DNA of 64,000 nucleotides from Prochlorococcus sp. AG-347-K19 (GCA_003281335.1 QCCG01000001.1:1-64000), one strand, 5' to 3'; counted from the first letter of the stretch, positions 1 through 12,337 are shown. Notes: generated from the letters alone by a model not told the origin. A program made the numbers and translations.

Positions 1-434
1 AAATTTTCTCCAATGTAAGAACAACTTATTTTTTTCATTCCTCGGATTTCTGCACAAGGAGAATAGTAACCAAAAGTTGGATTTGTGGTTAGAAATATTT
101 GATCTTTTTCTCCAAAGCAATTGAAAATTGCATTTATTGCTGCATCTGCTCCATTGAAAATTCCGATTTCATCATTACCAAATTTTCTTGAATCAAGATA
201 TTTATCACATAAAAATTTTTTTAAAAAATTATATTCTGGATAAATTGAAATCTCATCTAATTTTATCGCTTGTAATGCCTCTAGAACCTTAGGACTTGGA
301 CCTAAAGTATTTTCATTAAAGTCTAAGCGGAGTAAATTTCTTCTATTTTCTAAAGGTGCAGAGTAAGACTGCATATTTATTATTTCTTCTCTTGGTTTTG
401 GGAAAAGATTATTTAATGGATAAAAATCATTCAT
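1..434 (-). CDS. hisC: Histidinol-phosphate / class I-II aminotransferase, N-terminal part (truncated by window edge)
   Basis: Manual reverse translation from 434: [53 protein letters not shown]..., typical HisC-like N-terminus; start overlaps the argS stop. Confidence 0.75.
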   Translation of the reverse strand, partial: MNDFYPLNNLFPKPREEIINMQSYSAPLENRRNLLRLDFNENTLGPSPKVLEALQAIKLDEISIYPEYNFLKKFLCDKYLDSRKFGNDEIGIFNGADAAINAIFNCFGEKDQIFLTTNPTFGYYSPCAEIRGMKKISCSYIGEN

Positions 435-2248
435 TACATTCTTTCTAAAGTTTCAATTCCTAAAAGCTCTAAGCTTAATTTTAGTGTTTTTGCAGTTAGG
501 TCACATAAATTAAGCCTAGAAATTTTTATATTTTTTTCTTCTTTGAGGATTGGAGCTTGATCATAGAATCTATTAAAAGTCTGACATAGCTCGAACAGAT
601 AATTGCATAATCTATTTGGCATTAAGTCTTTTTCAATAGAAATTATGACTTCATCGAACTTAAGTAATTTTCTGATAAGTTTCCACTCAGATTTATGTTC
701 ATAATTTAAGTACTGAAAATCTTTAGAGTCATAAACAAAATTATTTTTTCTTTTAATTCCTAAAATTCTTACAAGTGTATATAACAAATAAGGAGCAGTA
801 TTACCATTTAGGGAAAGCATTTTATCAAAACTAAATTGATAATTGGTAATCCTATTTTGACTTAAATCTGCATACTTAACAGCTCCTAATCCAATAATTC
901 TTGAAGTATTTGCTATAAACTCTTCTGTCTCATAACGATCTTCATCTTCTAATCTTTTCAATAAATCTTCTTTTGCTCTTCTAACTGCTTCATTTAATAA
1001 ATCTTTTAGGCGTATTGTTTCACCTTCTCTTGTCTTTAGTTTTTTGCCATCAATTCCTTGAACTAACCCAAAAGGGACATGGTCTACTTGACAATTTTCT
1101 GGGATCCATTTTGCTTTTTTTGCAACTTGAAAAACTCCAGCAAAATGATTTGCTTGCCCATGATCAGTTACATAAATAATTCTTGAAGCATCATCGCCAT
1201 AAGGAGGTTTATTGAATCTGTATCTTATGGCAGCAAGATCTGTAGTGGCATAATTAAAACCCCCATCTTTTTTTTGAATAATTAGCGGTAAAGGTTTGCC
1301 TTCTTTATTAGTCATCCCATCTAAAAATACACATTTCGCTCCTTGATCTTCTACTAATATTTTTTCTAAATTCAAATCATCAATAACTGATTTTAAGAAG
1401 GGATTATAAAAAGATTCACCTCTTTCTTCTATTTTTATTTTTAAATTTTTATAGATTTCATCAAATTCTTTCCTTGATTGATCACATAATAATTTCCAAG
1501 CTTTAATCGATTTAATATCTCCACTTTGTAACTTAACTACTTCTTCTCTAGATCTTTTTTGGAATTCAGATTCGTTATCAAATCTTTTTTTTGATTCTTT
1601 ATAAAATTCAACTAAATCACTTATTTTGATCTTTCCTATTTCTTCTAGATCATTTGAATATAAATCTTTTAGCTGAGTAATAAGCATGCCAAATTGTGTT
1701 CCCCAATCACCAACATGATTGAGTCTTAATACTTCATAACCTCTTAACTCGAAAATTCTAGATATTGAGTCACCTATTATTGTTGATCTTAAATGCCCTA
1801 CATGCATTTCTTTAGCAATATTAGGGCTAGAAAAATCTACAATAACTTTATTGGACAAATCACTATCTAAATCTTTTCTAATTAGAGGTATGCCAGCCCT
1901 ATTGCATTGAATATTTGACTTAATTTCATTTATTAGAACCTCATCTTTTAATTTTATATTTATAAATCCAGGCCCAGCTATATCTAGACTCTTACATAAT
2001 TTTGATATGCTTTTATTTTTATTTAAAAGGTTAATAAAATCATTAGAAATATCTCTTGGGTTCTTTTTATATATTTTAGATAAACTTAAACAAACATTAC
2101 ATTGATAATCACCAAATTCCTCTTTTGATGATTGTGTAATTAAATTTTTTCGAAGAATTTCGAATTCTCCTTTTTTATCATTTTTTTCAAGACTATCTAA
2201 AAGGGATTGTTCAAATTGTTTTGTTAATTCTTTAAAAATGATTAGCAT
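434..2248 (-). CDS. argS: Arginyl-tRNA synthetase
   Basis: 604 aa ORF; class I signature [22 protein letters not shown]. Confidence 0.97.
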   Translation of the reverse strand: MLIIFKELTKQFEQSLLDSLEKNDKKGEFEILRKNLITQSSKEEFGDYQCNVCLSLSKIYKKNPRDISNDFINLLNKNKSISKLCKSLDIAGPGFINIKLKDEVLINEIKSNIQCNRAGIPLIRKDLDSDLSNKVIVDFSSPNIAKEMHVGHLRSTIIGDSISRIFELRGYEVLRLNHVGDWGTQFGMLITQLKDLYSNDLEEIGKIKISDLVEFYKESKKRFDNESEFQKRSREEVVKLQSGDIKSIKAWKLLCDQSRKEFDEIYKNLKIKIEERGESFYNPFLKSVIDDLNLEKILVEDQGAKCVFLDGMTNKEGKPLPLIIQKKDGGFNYATTDLAAIRYRFNKPPYGDDASRIIYVTDHGQANHFAGVFQVAKKAKWIPENCQVDHVPFGLVQGIDGKKLKTREGETIRLKDLLNEAVRRAKEDLLKRLEDEDRYETEEFIANTSRIIGLGAVKYADLSQNRITNYQFSFDKMLSLNGNTAPYLLYTLVRILGIKRKNNFVYDSKDFQYLNYEHKSEWKLIRKLLKFDEVIISIEKDLMPNRLCNYLFELCQTFNRFYDQAPILKEEKNIKISRLNLCDLTAKTLKLSLELLGIETLERM

Positions 2249-2275
2249 TAATTATTCAATTATTTATCTATATAA

Positions 2276-3142
2276 TTAATTAATATAACGCATACTCAAA
2301 TCAATCCAATTACTTTTGGTGATTGAAGAACTTGTTGAAATCAAGTCAATACCTTTTATTAGATATTTACTAATTTCTTCAGGGTTAATTCCAGAAACTT
2401 CTATTATCAAATTTTTATTTACTTCTTTTTTTAAGCTATTCATTGATAAATCTCTTAATTCTTGAACGTTTTTTTTGATTATTTCAGGGCTAAGTTCATC
2501 CAATAAGACACTATCTGCTCCTGCTAATACTGCTTCTTTTGCTTGTTCGATATTCTCAGCTTCAATTATGATATGAGTTGTAAAAGGCGAATTTAGTCGA
2601 ATTTTTTTTACTGCATTATTAAGATTATCTGTCCATGCAATGTGATTTTCTTTTATCATAGCTGCATCGTATAATCCCATTCTATGATTGACTCCACCTC
2701 CGCATTTGAATGCATATTTTTCAAATATTCTTAAGCCAGGAGTCGTTTTCCTAGTATCTGCTAATTTTATATTTGTACCTTCTAACTTATTTACAAGATT
2801 CTTTGTGTATGTTGATATTCCAGATAAATGCATTGCAATATTTAAGCTTATTCTTTCACTAGCTAGCAAACTTTTTGTAGGCCCATATATTTCTAAGAGT
2901 TTTTGATCTTTAACAAATTGATCTCCATCAGAGATATTAAATTTTGGACTGATTTTTAAATCAATTTTTCTAAAAATTTCTTTTATAATTTCAACTCCGC
3001 AGAATATGCCCTCTTCTTTTGCAATCCAATATGCATTACCATTCTCTTCTGTAATAGAGGAACTTGTAAGATCTCCCCTACCTATATCTTCATCGATCCA
3101 ATTATCAATGATTTTACTTATTATTGGAGTATTTAAATCCAC
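2276..3142 (-). CDS. nadC: Nicotinate-nucleotide pyrophosphorylase (carboxylating)
   Basis: ORF with EDIGRGDLTS, DTRKTTPGLR and KENH motifs. Confidence 0.95.
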   Translation of the reverse strand: MDLNTPIISKIIDNWIDEDIGRGDLTSSSITEENGNAYWIAKEEGIFCGVEIIKEIFRKIDLKISPKFNISDGDQFVKDQKLLEIYGPTKSLLASERISLNIAMHLSGISTYTKNLVNKLEGTNIKLADTRKTTPGLRIFEKYAFKCGGGVNHRMGLYDAAMIKENHIAWTDNLNNAVKKIRLNSPFTTHIIIEAENIEQAKEAVLAGADSVLLDELSPEIIKKNVQELRDLSMNSLKKEVNKNLIIEVSGINPEEISKYLIKGIDLISTSSSITKSNWIDLSMRYIN

Positions 3143-3225
3143 TAAACTAAGAAATAATTAATTAATAAAAAATTAAACTGAAGTTAGAGAATCAACTATA
3201 TATCACTATGTAATTTAACTCAAAT

Positions 3226-4608
3226 TTATTTACCAATACAAAACTTAGAAAAAATATTATCTAGAAGTTCCTCTGTTAATTCTTGACCGGTTATTTTAGA
3301 TAAGTTTTGAATTCCATCTCTCAGCTCAATTGATAACAAATCAAATGGCAATTTATTTTCAATTATTTCATCAGTATCATTTAAATTAGATAAACAAGCA
3401 GACAAATTTGTTAGATGTCTTTCGTTTAAAAATATATTGATATTTTCTACTTGTTTTAATCCGCATTTTTTTATAATTGTGTGTATTAATAATCTTTCAC
3501 CATCATTATTCTTAATACTCATAAGAATTGTGTTTTTTAACTCATTTGAATTAATATTTTTGCAATCAATTAAATCTTTTTTATTGCCCAAAATAGTAAT
3601 TAATTTTTCTTTGGGAATTTCTTGTATTATTTTTTTGTCTTCTTCATTAAATCCTTCTTCAAGACTATAAATATAAATTATAAAATCTGACTCTTTTATT
3701 TTCCCAAAACTTTTTTTAATTCCAATACTTTCAATTTGTTCATGAGTTTCTCTTATGCCAGCAGTATCAATTATTTTCATTGGAATATCATTAATAGTTA
3801 AATTAACTTCAATAACATCTCTAGTTGTTCCAGGAATATTAGTTACGATTGCTTTTTCTTTTTTTGCAAGCAAATTTAATAAAGAGCTTTTGCCAACATT
3901 TGTTTTACCTATAAGCGCAATGGATATTCCATTGTGAATATATGAATTTCTTTTTGCATTTTCTATTAGTAATTTTATTTTTTCTTTGACTTTTTTAATG
4001 TTTTTTTGATATTTGGTGTAATCAAAATCTGTGAAGTCTTCTTCAAAATCAACTCTCGCTTCTATTTCGCAAAGTTGATTTATAAGGTCATTTTTAATAT
4101 CATCAATTTTTTTCTTTATTTCTCCTTGAACCCCGCTAAAGGCTAACTCTGCTGATCTGGTATTGCTTGCATTAATTAATTGATTAATCGACTCTGCTTG
4201 AGTAAGATCTATTTTCCCATTCAGAAAAGCTCTTTGACTAAATTCTCCTGGGTTTGCGAGTCTAACTCTAGAATTACTAGATAATAATATCTTTAAAACT
4301 TTATTTACTATGATAATTCCGCCATGGCAATGAAGTTCAACTACATCCTCTCCTGTGAAGCTATTTGGGGATTTCATCACTAAAATTAGAACCTCATCTA
4401 TAAATTTATTTTGTTTATTTTCCTGAATAAAACCACGAAAAACTCTATGTGATTCCCATGCATATTTAGATTTAGTTTGAACAATCTTTTTGCAAGAATT
4501 TATTGCGTCTTTCCCTGATACTCTTATTATCGCAACTCCTCCCTTCCCAATACTTATAGCTGAAGCAATTGCGGCTATCGTATCTTCTGTAGTAACTATC
4601 GAATCCAT
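3226..4608 (-). CDS. mnmE: tRNA modification GTPase MnmE/TrmE
   Basis: [21 protein letters not shown]-terminal FCIGK. Confidence 0.96.
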   Translation of the reverse strand: MDSIVTTEDTIAAIASAISIGKGGVAIIRVSGKDAINSCKKIVQTKSKYAWESHRVFRGFIQENKQNKFIDEVLILVMKSPNSFTGEDVVELHCHGGIIIVNKVLKILLSSNSRVRLANPGEFSQRAFLNGKIDLTQAESINQLINASNTRSAELAFSGVQGEIKKKIDDIKNDLINQLCEIEARVDFEEDFTDFDYTKYQKNIKKVKEKIKLLIENAKRNSYIHNGISIALIGKTNVGKSSLLNLLAKKEKAIVTNIPGTTRDVIEVNLTINDIPMKIIDTAGIRETHEQIESIGIKKSFGKIKESDFIIYIYSLEEGFNEEDKKIIQEIPKEKLITILGNKKDLIDCKNINSNELKNTILMSIKNNDGERLLIHTIIKKCGLKQVENINIFLNERHLTNLSACLSNLNDTDEIIENKLPFDLLSIELRDGIQNLSKITGQELTEELLDNIFSKFCIGK

Positions 4609-4674
4609 CTCTCGCTTTGTTATGGATAATTAAGTAAGATTATCAAGAATTTAATTTTGAAATTTTCTTTCTGA

Positions 4675-5118
4675 ATGAGATTTAAAAGAGATATTACCTA
4701 TAAGAAAATTCTATCATTATTTAGGAGTCAGAATGGAAGTCCTTTCTTTAATGCTAAAGGTTTAGCTATAGGGGTATTTAGTGGTTGCTTTCCATTTTTT
4801 GGTTTGCAGACTTTAATGGGAGTATTTTTTGCGAAAATAGCTAAGGGAAATATTGTTCTAGCTGCAATTGGTACCTGGATCAGCAACCCTTTTACTTATA
4901 TTCCACTTTATTATTTTAACTATAAAGTTGGTTCGATTTTTTTAAATAATCCTTCTAATAAAATTCTTGAAAAAAGTTTAGTTATTGATGACTTATGGAA
5001 ACAAGGTAGAATTTTTTCCTTAAAATTACTCTTAGGTTCATCTTGTGTAGGTATTTTATTAGCTTTGATTTGCGGCAGTATTGTTTTCTTTATCTACAAG
5101 ATAAAAAGTAAAAGATAG
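4675..5118 (+). CDS. DUF2062-like membrane protein
   Basis: 147 aa; GVFSGCFPFFGLQTLMGVFFAKIAKGN...WISNPFTYIPLYYFNYKVG pattern. Confidence 0.8.
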   Translation: MRFKRDITYKKILSLFRSQNGSPFFNAKGLAIGVFSGCFPFFGLQTLMGVFFAKIAKGNIVLAAIGTWISNPFTYIPLYYFNYKVGSIFLNNPSNKILEKSLVIDDLWKQGRIFSLKLLLGSSCVGILLALICGSIVFFIYKIKSKR

Positions 5119-5136
5119 ATTGATCTGATTTTAAAA

Positions 5137-7446
5137 TTAACTTTGTCCAACTCTTGCAATATCTAAAACATCTGCCATTGATTTAATTTGTTCAATTGTT
5201 TTGTGAAGTTGATTATAACTTTCAAGACCTACACAAAGATTTATAATAGCTGGTTTACCATAAGCAGTTTTAACATTTGCATCGCTAACGTTTATACCTT
5301 TATCAGATAACCGCATAAGAATATCTTTAAGAACTCCAACTCTATCAATTACTTCTATTCGGAGCTGAATTGGAAACTTATTATCTCCTGTTTTATTATC
5401 TTGATTCCAACCTACAGGTAATCTTCTCTCAATTGGGATTGGAATTACATTTTCACAATCTGACTTATGTATGGTTATGCCGTGGTTGCCGAGTGACACA
5501 GTTCCGATAATATCCTCTCCTGGAAGTGGGGTACAGCATTTACCTATTCTGTAATCAAGACCTTCTATCCCGGAAATTGGTGATTTAGTTGCCGTATTAG
5601 ATTTATTAGGAGATAAATTATTATTACTTTTAAGAGATTTTGCTATTTCAGAGTCAGAATCATTTTTTACATCTTCTGTTTGTAATTTTATTTCTTCTCT
5701 TAGTCTGTTTAATACTTGATGCAAAGTTAAACCACCAAAACCAAGAGATGCAAGAAGGTCTTCCGTAGTTTTTAAATTGCATCGATTTGCAACTTTTTTC
5801 ATGGCTTCACTAGAAAGTAATGCTTCAAAACCATTTCGACCTACTTCTTTTTCAAGTAAATCTCTACCTCTTTTAATCGTCTCATCACGATGGCTTTTCT
5901 TATACCATTGGCGGATTCTATTTTTAGCAGTTGGCGTAACTACAAAGTTCAGCCAATCCAAGCTTGGAGTAGCGTTATTACTTGTCAAAATTTCTATGAA
6001 GTCGCCATTTTGAAGTGCTGTAGATAATGGAGAAAGCTTTTCATTAATTCTTATTCCATTACAGTGATTTCCAACTTCAGAATGAATTCTGTAGGCGAAA
6101 TCTATCGCGGTAGATCCTTTCCTTAAACCAACAACATCTCCTTTTGGAGTGATCACAAATACTTCTTCATCAAATAAATCTTCTTTAATTGAAGCTAAAT
6201 AATCATTATGATCCCCTTTATTACCTTCTTGTTGCCATTCTACTAATTGTCTTAGCCAATTAAATCTCTCGGCATTACTTTTAGCAGGTGAACCACCCTC
6301 TTTGTATTGCCAATGAGCGGCAATACCATATTCAGCAATTTGATGCATGGAAGTAGTTCTAATTTGAACTTCAATAGGTCGATGTCTTCCAATGACAGAA
6401 GTGTGTAAGGACTGGTATCCATTGGGTTTTGGTAATCCTATATAGTCTTTAAATCTACCTGGAATTGGTTTGAAAGTATCATGAACAACTGCTAAAGCTC
6501 GATAACAACTATCTGAATTGTCTACGATAATTCTTAATGCAGCAACATCATAAATCTCGTGAAAATGCTTTTGTTGTCTTTCCATTTTGCTCCAAATGCC
6601 ATAAAGATGTTTTGGCCTTCCAGTTATTTCAAAATTTTTCAAACCTGCTGAAACTAAGTTTTCCTTCATAAGATTCAAAGTTACTTTTAATCTTTTTTCT
6701 CTATCACTTCTTTTAACAGCGATTTGATCTTTAAGATCTTGAAATTCTTTAGGCTCAAGGAATTTAAAAGCTAAATCTTCTAATTCCCATTTAAATCTGT
6801 TTATTCCTAGTCTATTAGCTAATGGTGCATAAATCTCTCTTGTTTCTCTCGCTATTCTTAGTTTTTTCTCATCATTTAGCCATTCAATTGTTCTCATGTT
6901 ATGAAGTCGATCTGCAAGTTTTACTAAGACAACTCTGATATCGCTAGCCATAGCCAAAAACATTTTCCTAAGATTTTCAGCTTGTGCTTCTGTCCTGTTG
7001 TTAAATTGAATACCTCCTAATTTTGTTACACCTTCTACAAGTATTTTTACTTCCAATCCAAAATTTGTTTCTATTTCAGATAAATCAATGCCAGTATCTT
7101 CAACAACATCATGTAAAAGGCCTGCAGCAATAACAGATGAACTAGCACCTATTTCTTTAAGGAGATTTGCAACAGCAACCGGGTGGATAATATAAGGTTC
7201 CCCACTCGCGCGGAATTGTCCATCATGAGCTTCATAAGCAAGTTTAAAAGCCTTTACTATAAGGTTTTGATTCTTATCATTTTCTTTATTTGATTTTTCA
7301 AAATTATGAATATCTTTAAGAAGCCAATCGGGAATTTTTATTTGATAATTCAAAGATTCACTTTCATATTTTTTATTTTCAGGCAAAATAGTTTTGGAAA
7401 CTTCAATTTCATTTTTTTCTTTTGAATTTGCAGCTGCCTCGGACAT
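5137..7446 (-). CDS. spoT: Bifunctional (p)ppGpp synthetase/hydrolase, RelA/SpoT family
   Basis: 769 aa; HD motif (LLHDVVEDTG), synthetase region, TGS and ACT-like C-terminus. Confidence 0.95.
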   Translation of the reverse strand: MSEAAANSKEKNEIEVSKTILPENKKYESESLNYQIKIPDWLLKDIHNFEKSNKENDKNQNLIVKAFKLAYEAHDGQFRASGEPYIIHPVAVANLLKEIGASSSVIAAGLLHDVVEDTGIDLSEIETNFGLEVKILVEGVTKLGGIQFNNRTEAQAENLRKMFLAMASDIRVVLVKLADRLHNMRTIEWLNDEKKLRIARETREIYAPLANRLGINRFKWELEDLAFKFLEPKEFQDLKDQIAVKRSDREKRLKVTLNLMKENLVSAGLKNFEITGRPKHLYGIWSKMERQQKHFHEIYDVAALRIIVDNSDSCYRALAVVHDTFKPIPGRFKDYIGLPKPNGYQSLHTSVIGRHRPIEVQIRTTSMHQIAEYGIAAHWQYKEGGSPAKSNAERFNWLRQLVEWQQEGNKGDHNDYLASIKEDLFDEEVFVITPKGDVVGLRKGSTAIDFAYRIHSEVGNHCNGIRINEKLSPLSTALQNGDFIEILTSNNATPSLDWLNFVVTPTAKNRIRQWYKKSHRDETIKRGRDLLEKEVGRNGFEALLSSEAMKKVANRCNLKTTEDLLASLGFGGLTLHQVLNRLREEIKLQTEDVKNDSDSEIAKSLKSNNNLSPNKSNTATKSPISGIEGLDYRIGKCCTPLPGEDIIGTVSLGNHGITIHKSDCENVIPIPIERRLPVGWNQDNKTGDNKFPIQLRIEVIDRVGVLKDILMRLSDKGINVSDANVKTAYGKPAIINLCVGLESYNQLHKTIEQIKSMADVLDIARVGQS

Positions 7447-7500
7447 TTTATATCGCTTTAGATGTATTTTATTTAGGTCTAGAAAAATTTGCTATAAATC

Positions 7501-9099
7501 ATGGAAATTAATAAACAAAAAATTATTGTAGTTAAAAATCTTACTGTTAAATATGGTTTAAAACAGCAACCTATTATCAAAAATTTTAATTTGGAAATAG
7601 ATAGTGGAGATCATTTGGCCATAATAGGACCTTCTGGATGTGGAAAGACCACTTTTGCAAAAACATTAGTAAATATATTGCCTGAAAAGGCTACTTCTAA
7701 GGGCTATTTATCGATTTCTAGTGAAGATCCTAGGAAAATAAATAACAAAGATGCACAATTATTTAGAAGAAAGAATTTTGGATTTATTTATCAAGACTCT
7801 ATAAAAAAACTTAATCCGTTAATGAGAGTTGGTGATCATTTATATGAATTATTTAAAACGCATGATCAAACTAAATCTTCTTTACTTATTAAAAAATTAG
7901 TAAAAGAAGTTTTTCAAAAAGTAGGAATTGAAGAAAGTAGACTTGATTCTTTCCCACATCAATTTAGCGGTGGAATGAGACAGAGAGTTTCTATAGCAAT
8001 GGCACTTGCTTTGAAACCTAAATTATTAATAGCTGATGAACCTACAACAAGTTTAGATACCAAAACAAGTTTTGAAATTATGAAAGAAATAATTCATCTA
8101 TGTAATGAATTTGGTACTACTTTAATTTTAATTAGTCACGATATAAATCTTGCAGCAAAGTGGTGTAAAAAAGTTGCAATAATTGAAAAGGGATCGATTG
8201 TTGAAAAAGGGAATATATTAGATATCTTTCAATCACCAAAATCAGATATCGGGAAAAAGTTAGTAAATGCCTCAAAAATAGTATTAGAACCAAATGCTAA
8301 AAATAATGCTCGAGATGAGGTCGTTCTAGAGGTAAATAACCTAAGACATTGGTATAAATTAAATTCTTCAATTTTCATTAATAAATGGAATAAGGCTTTA
8401 AATGAAGTTAGTTTCAAGTTATATGAGAATGAGACTCTTGGAATTGTTGGTTCTTCAGGGAGCGGTAAAAGTACATTATGTAGGGCTTTAATTGGACTTC
8501 TTAAAGTAAGAGGTGGTGAAATTAAAATTTATGATAAAAATCATGCATCGAAAAAAAATAAATCTTTTAAAAAGAACAATAATGTGCAAATTATTTTTCA
8601 AGATCCTTTTTCAAGTTTGAATCCCAAAATGACAATTAAAAATATTTTGGAAGATATATTTTTTATTCAAAAAATTTCAGATAAAAGAAAAATCAAAAAA
8701 GAAATAAAATTAATGTTAAGAAATTTAAATCTTCCCTTAAATAATGATTTTTTTAATTCTTACCCTAGCCAATTATCTGGTGGTCAATTGCAAAGAATTT
8801 CATTAGCCAGAGCTCTATTGCTGAAACCAAAAATTTTGATTTGTGATGAGAGCGTAAATATGTTGGATGCTTCAGTAAAAATAGAGATTCTTGAATTACT
8901 TAGAGCCTTGCAAGAAAAAATGAATTTAACGATTATTTTTATTACTCATGATTTAGGCATTGCTAAAAGATTCTGTGATAGGTTGCTAGTTATGAATAGC
9001 GGAAAGATTGTTGATGAAGGAGAAAGTTCAACAATATTTATTAAAACTAAAAATACGTATACAAAATCGCTTCTAAATTCCTCTTTAAACCTTATTTAA
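7501..9099 (+). CDS. Fused double-ATPase ABC transporter subunit, oligopeptide/nickel (Dpp/Opp) type
   Basis: Two Walker A motifs (GPSGCGKTT, GSSGSGKST) and two signature motifs (FSGGMRQR, LSGGQLQR). Confidence 0.92.
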   Translation: MEINKQKIIVVKNLTVKYGLKQQPIIKNFNLEIDSGDHLAIIGPSGCGKTTFAKTLVNILPEKATSKGYLSISSEDPRKINNKDAQLFRRKNFGFIYQDSIKKLNPLMRVGDHLYELFKTHDQTKSSLLIKKLVKEVFQKVGIEESRLDSFPHQFSGGMRQRVSIAMALALKPKLLIADEPTTSLDTKTSFEIMKEIIHLCNEFGTTLILISHDINLAAKWCKKVAIIEKGSIVEKGNILDIFQSPKSDIGKKLVNASKIVLEPNAKNNARDEVVLEVNNLRHWYKLNSSIFINKWNKALNEVSFKLYENETLGIVGSSGSGKSTLCRALIGLLKVRGGEIKIYDKNHASKKNKSFKKNNNVQIIFQDPFSSLNPKMTIKNILEDIFFIQKISDKRKIKKEIKLMLRNLNLPLNNDFFNSYPSQLSGGQLQRISLARALLLKPKILICDESVNMLDASVKIEILELLRALQEKMNLTIIFITHDLGIAKRFCDRLLVMNSGKIVDEGESSTIFIKTKNTYTKSLLNSSLNLI

Positions 9100-10051
9100 C
9101 TTTAAGAACACATAGTAATTTTTGAAAATCTAATGGTAATTCTGATTCAAATGTCATTTCTTTACCATTTATTGGATGTATAAGTCCAAGTTTAATGGCG
9201 TGTAAGGCTTGGCCATCTAATTTACATGGTAGTTTTTTACATCTTCCATATAACGGATCACCCACAATTGGATGATTAATGTGAGCGCAATGAACTCTTA
9301 TTTGATGTGTTCGCCCTGTATCTAGTTTGAAACTCATTAATGAGTAATTGCCAAATCTTTCTTCTAATTTCCAATAGGTACAGGCATACCTTCCTGAAGT
9401 TTCTTCAACTACTTTATATTTCAATCTATTTAATTTATCTCTGCCAATGTGTCCCACTATTTGCCCTTCTTCAGAATTAGGTGCTCCATGAATTACTGCA
9501 ATATACTCGCGTGATGCTATTTTTTCTTTAATTTGTTTCTGGAGATTTACTAATGCCTCTTGGCTTTTTGCAACCACCATACATCCGGAGGTATCTTTAT
9601 CTAATCTGTGAACAATCCCAGGTCTTAGTTTCCCATTAATTCCAGGTAGATCTTTACAGTGAAAAAGTAATCCATTCACTAAAGTGCCTGATTTGTGTCC
9701 AGGGGCTGGATGAACTATTAGTCCTGATTGTTTATTGATTACTATGATGTGCTCGTCTTCAAAAAGGATATTTAAATCCATTTTTTCAGGTTTCAAATAA
9801 ATAAGAGGTTCTGGAGGAGGCATCCATATTTGAACATTGTCGCCATTTTTTAATGGGGTCTTTGCTTTCGCGGTCTTATAGTTTACCAGTACTAAACCTG
9901 AATTTATAAAATGTTGAATTCTTGCTCTACTTTGCTCTGGCCTTTTACTTACCAACCATCTGTCTAGCCTCATAGGAAGAGGTAGCTCATAAATAATTTC
10001 TATAAGCTCACCTTCTCCAATGCCGAAAGAATTTTTATTATTTAATTCCAT
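9092..10051 (-). CDS. rluD: Ribosomal large-subunit pseudouridine synthase, RluD family
   Basis: S4-like N-terminus, GIVHRLDKDTSGCMVVAKS motif. Confidence 0.94.
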   Translation of the reverse strand: MELNNKNSFGIGEGELIEIIYELPLPMRLDRWLVSKRPEQSRARIQHFINSGLVLVNYKTAKAKTPLKNGDNVQIWMPPPEPLIYLKPEKMDLNILFEDEHIIVINKQSGLIVHPAPGHKSGTLVNGLLFHCKDLPGINGKLRPGIVHRLDKDTSGCMVVAKSQEALVNLQKQIKEKIASREYIAVIHGAPNSEEGQIVGHIGRDKLNRLKYKVVEETSGRYACTYWKLEERFGNYSLMSFKLDTGRTHQIRVHCAHINHPIVGDPLYGRCKKLPCKLDGQALHAIKLGLIHPINGKEMTFESELPLDFQKLLCVLKVK

Positions 10052-10914
10052 AGTGGGACTTCTAAAGCAATTTTACCCAGCATTTGATTTCTATAATCTT
10101 CCAATAACTTATGAGACATTCTCCTTTTATCGCCTGAAGTATGTTTTGAAGCTGCTTCGTCGATCCAAGCAGAAGGATTCTTAAAGCCTTTTGCAATATC
10201 AACTCCATATCTATCAGAGATATGTTTAACTGAGATATTCGCATTCTTATCATTGTTGAGAGTGGATATAATTTTGATAAATCCAATTGCGACACTCTCT
10301 ATTTCATAAGCAGCTTCACCAATATCGTCACACAGTGCAAGATTAAGTGCTGATTTTTGATCTTCTAAATTTGGAGGTATAACACCAGGAGCATCTAGCA
10401 GATCTATACCACTTTGTAATTTTATCCATCTTAAATTACGAGTCACACCTGCTTTTCTAGCGCTATCTACAACTCTTTTTTTTGCAATTCTATTAATTAA
10501 TGCTGACTTTCCTACGTTTGGGAAACCAAGTGTAAGGGCTCTAATTGGCCTAATTTGCATTCCTCTAGAGAGTCTTCTGTCGTCGATTGAAGACCTAGAA
10601 TCTTTGGCTGACTTACAAATTTCCTTAATACCTATTCCTCTTTTAGCATCACACCAAAGAGGATATTGGTCTTTAGCATTAAACCATTTATTCCAACTAT
10701 TGATTGTATTAGAGGAGATCATGTCTGATCTGTTAATAACAAGAATATGTTTTTTATTATTTATCCATTTATTTAAGTGTGGATGTCCTGTTGACAAAGG
10801 AATTCGTGCATCTCTAACTTCTATAACTAAATCTACTTTATTGATAACCTCAGATAATTTCTTTTCTGCTTTTGCGATATGGCCGGGGTACCATTGAATT
10901 TTGGGTATGTCCAC
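10042..10914 (-). CDS. rbgA: Ribosome biogenesis GTPase (YlqF/RbgA, circularly permuted)
   Basis: IQWYPGHIAKAEKKL, NRSD before GFPNVGKSALIN, DAPGVIPP. Confidence 0.93.
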   Translation of the reverse strand: MDIPKIQWYPGHIAKAEKKLSEVINKVDLVIEVRDARIPLSTGHPHLNKWINNKKHILVINRSDMISSNTINSWNKWFNAKDQYPLWCDAKRGIGIKEICKSAKDSRSSIDDRRLSRGMQIRPIRALTLGFPNVGKSALINRIAKKRVVDSARKAGVTRNLRWIKLQSGIDLLDAPGVIPPNLEDQKSALNLALCDDIGEAAYEIESVAIGFIKIISTLNNDKNANISVKHISDRYGVDIAKGFKNPSAWIDEAASKHTSGDKRRMSHKLLEDYRNQMLGKIALEVPLWN

Positions 10915-11127
10915 TTCAATAAATCAAATAAAATTTTGTATTCCTTAAAGTTTTTATAAGTTTCAAAAGTATTTACTTCTAAAGTTTAGTATAAATTTAA
11001 TAACTAAAAAATTTTTATAATCGTTAATTCTTAAAATTTATTAAGGCATAGGTAACAGTAACTACTTTTTAACCCAATAAGCCCAAATTAACGTTAGGGT
11101 CTTAAAATTAAAAATTAAGCTTGTTTA

Positions 11128-12336
11128 ATGTCAAAGTTATCTCTTTCCAGTCTTGATAAGACACATTTAGAAGGAAAAAAAGTTCTTGTAAGGGTAGATT
11201 TTAATGTTCCATTAAATGAAGATGGTCAAATAACTGACGATACGCGTATTCGTGCAGCGATCCCAACTATTGAATATCTTATTAATCATTCTGCAAAAGT
11301 TATTTTAGCTGCTCATTTTGGTAGACCAAAGGGTCAGGTAAACGAAAAAATGAGATTAACTCCAGTAGCAGCAAGATTAGGTGAATTGTTAGGGCAAAAT
11401 GTTGCTCTTACTAACAGTTGTATTGGTGATGAAGCAATTGCACAATCAAATATCTTATCTAATGGAGATGTTCTTTTACTTGAAAATGTTCGTTTTTTTG
11501 GTGAAGAGGAAAAGAACGATCTGGAGTTTGCTAAAAAATTAGCATCTCATGCAGATATGTATGTAAATGATGCTTTCGGTGCCGCTCATAGAGCTCATGC
11601 TTCAACTCAGGGTGTTACTAATTATTTAAGTCCCTCAGTAGCTGGATTCCTTTTAGAAAAAGAATTGAAATACCTACAAGGAGCTGTAGATTCCCCAAAT
11701 CGTCCATTGGCAGCAATAGTTGGAGGATCAAAGGTTAGTAGCAAAATAGGAGTGCTTGATTCTTTACTAGATAAGTGTGACAAAATCATGATTGGTGGAG
11801 GTATGATTTTCACTTTTTATAAAGCTAGAGGTTTATATGTCGGAAAGAGCCTTGTAGAAGAAGATAAACTCGAGCTTGCTAAAGATTTAGAAGCAAAAGC
11901 AAAAGCAAAAGGAGTAGAATTGCTATTACCCACTGATGTTGTTTTGGCTGATGAATTTTCTCCTGAAGCCAACAGTAAAATATCTCAAATTGATGCAATT
12001 AGTGGGAATTGGATGGGTCTAGATATTGGTCCAGATTCCATTAAAGTTTTTCAGAATGCTCTTGCAGAATGTAAGACAATTATTTGGAATGGTCCAATGG
12101 GAGTTTTTGAATTTGATAAATTTGCAGATGGTACAAATGCAATAGCTACGACTCTTGCGGACTTAAGTGCTTTTTCTGAAGTTTGTACAATAATTGGTGG
12201 TGGAGATTCAGTTGCAGCAGTTGAAAAAGCAGGATTAGCTGAGAAAATGTCTCACATATCTACTGGAGGTGGGGCTAGTTTGGAACTTTTAGAAGGTAAA
12301 ACTTTACCAGGTGTTGCTGCGTTAAACGAAGTTTAG
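11128..12336 (+). CDS. pgk: Phosphoglycerate kinase
   Basis: [33 protein letters not shown]. Confidence 0.98.
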   Translation: MSKLSLSSLDKTHLEGKKVLVRVDFNVPLNEDGQITDDTRIRAAIPTIEYLINHSAKVILAAHFGRPKGQVNEKMRLTPVAARLGELLGQNVALTNSCIGDEAIAQSNILSNGDVLLLENVRFFGEEEKNDLEFAKKLASHADMYVNDAFGAAHRAHASTQGVTNYLSPSVAGFLLEKELKYLQGAVDSPNRPLAAIVGGSKVSSKIGVLDSLLDKCDKIMIGGGMIFTFYKARGLYVGKSLVEEDKLELAKDLEAKAKAKGVELLLPTDVVLADEFSPEANSKISQIDAISGNWMGLDIGPDSIKVFQNALAECKTIIWNGPMGVFEFDKFADGTNAIATTLADLSAFSEVCTIIGGGDSVAAVEKAGLAEKMSHISTGGGASLELLEGKTLPGVAALNEV

Positions 12337-12337
12337 G

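Noticed and set aside
10062-10295. 77-aa alternative-frame ORF within rbgA, and the antisense 10604-10897 ORF
   Set aside because: Overlap a well-supported GTPase gene in full.
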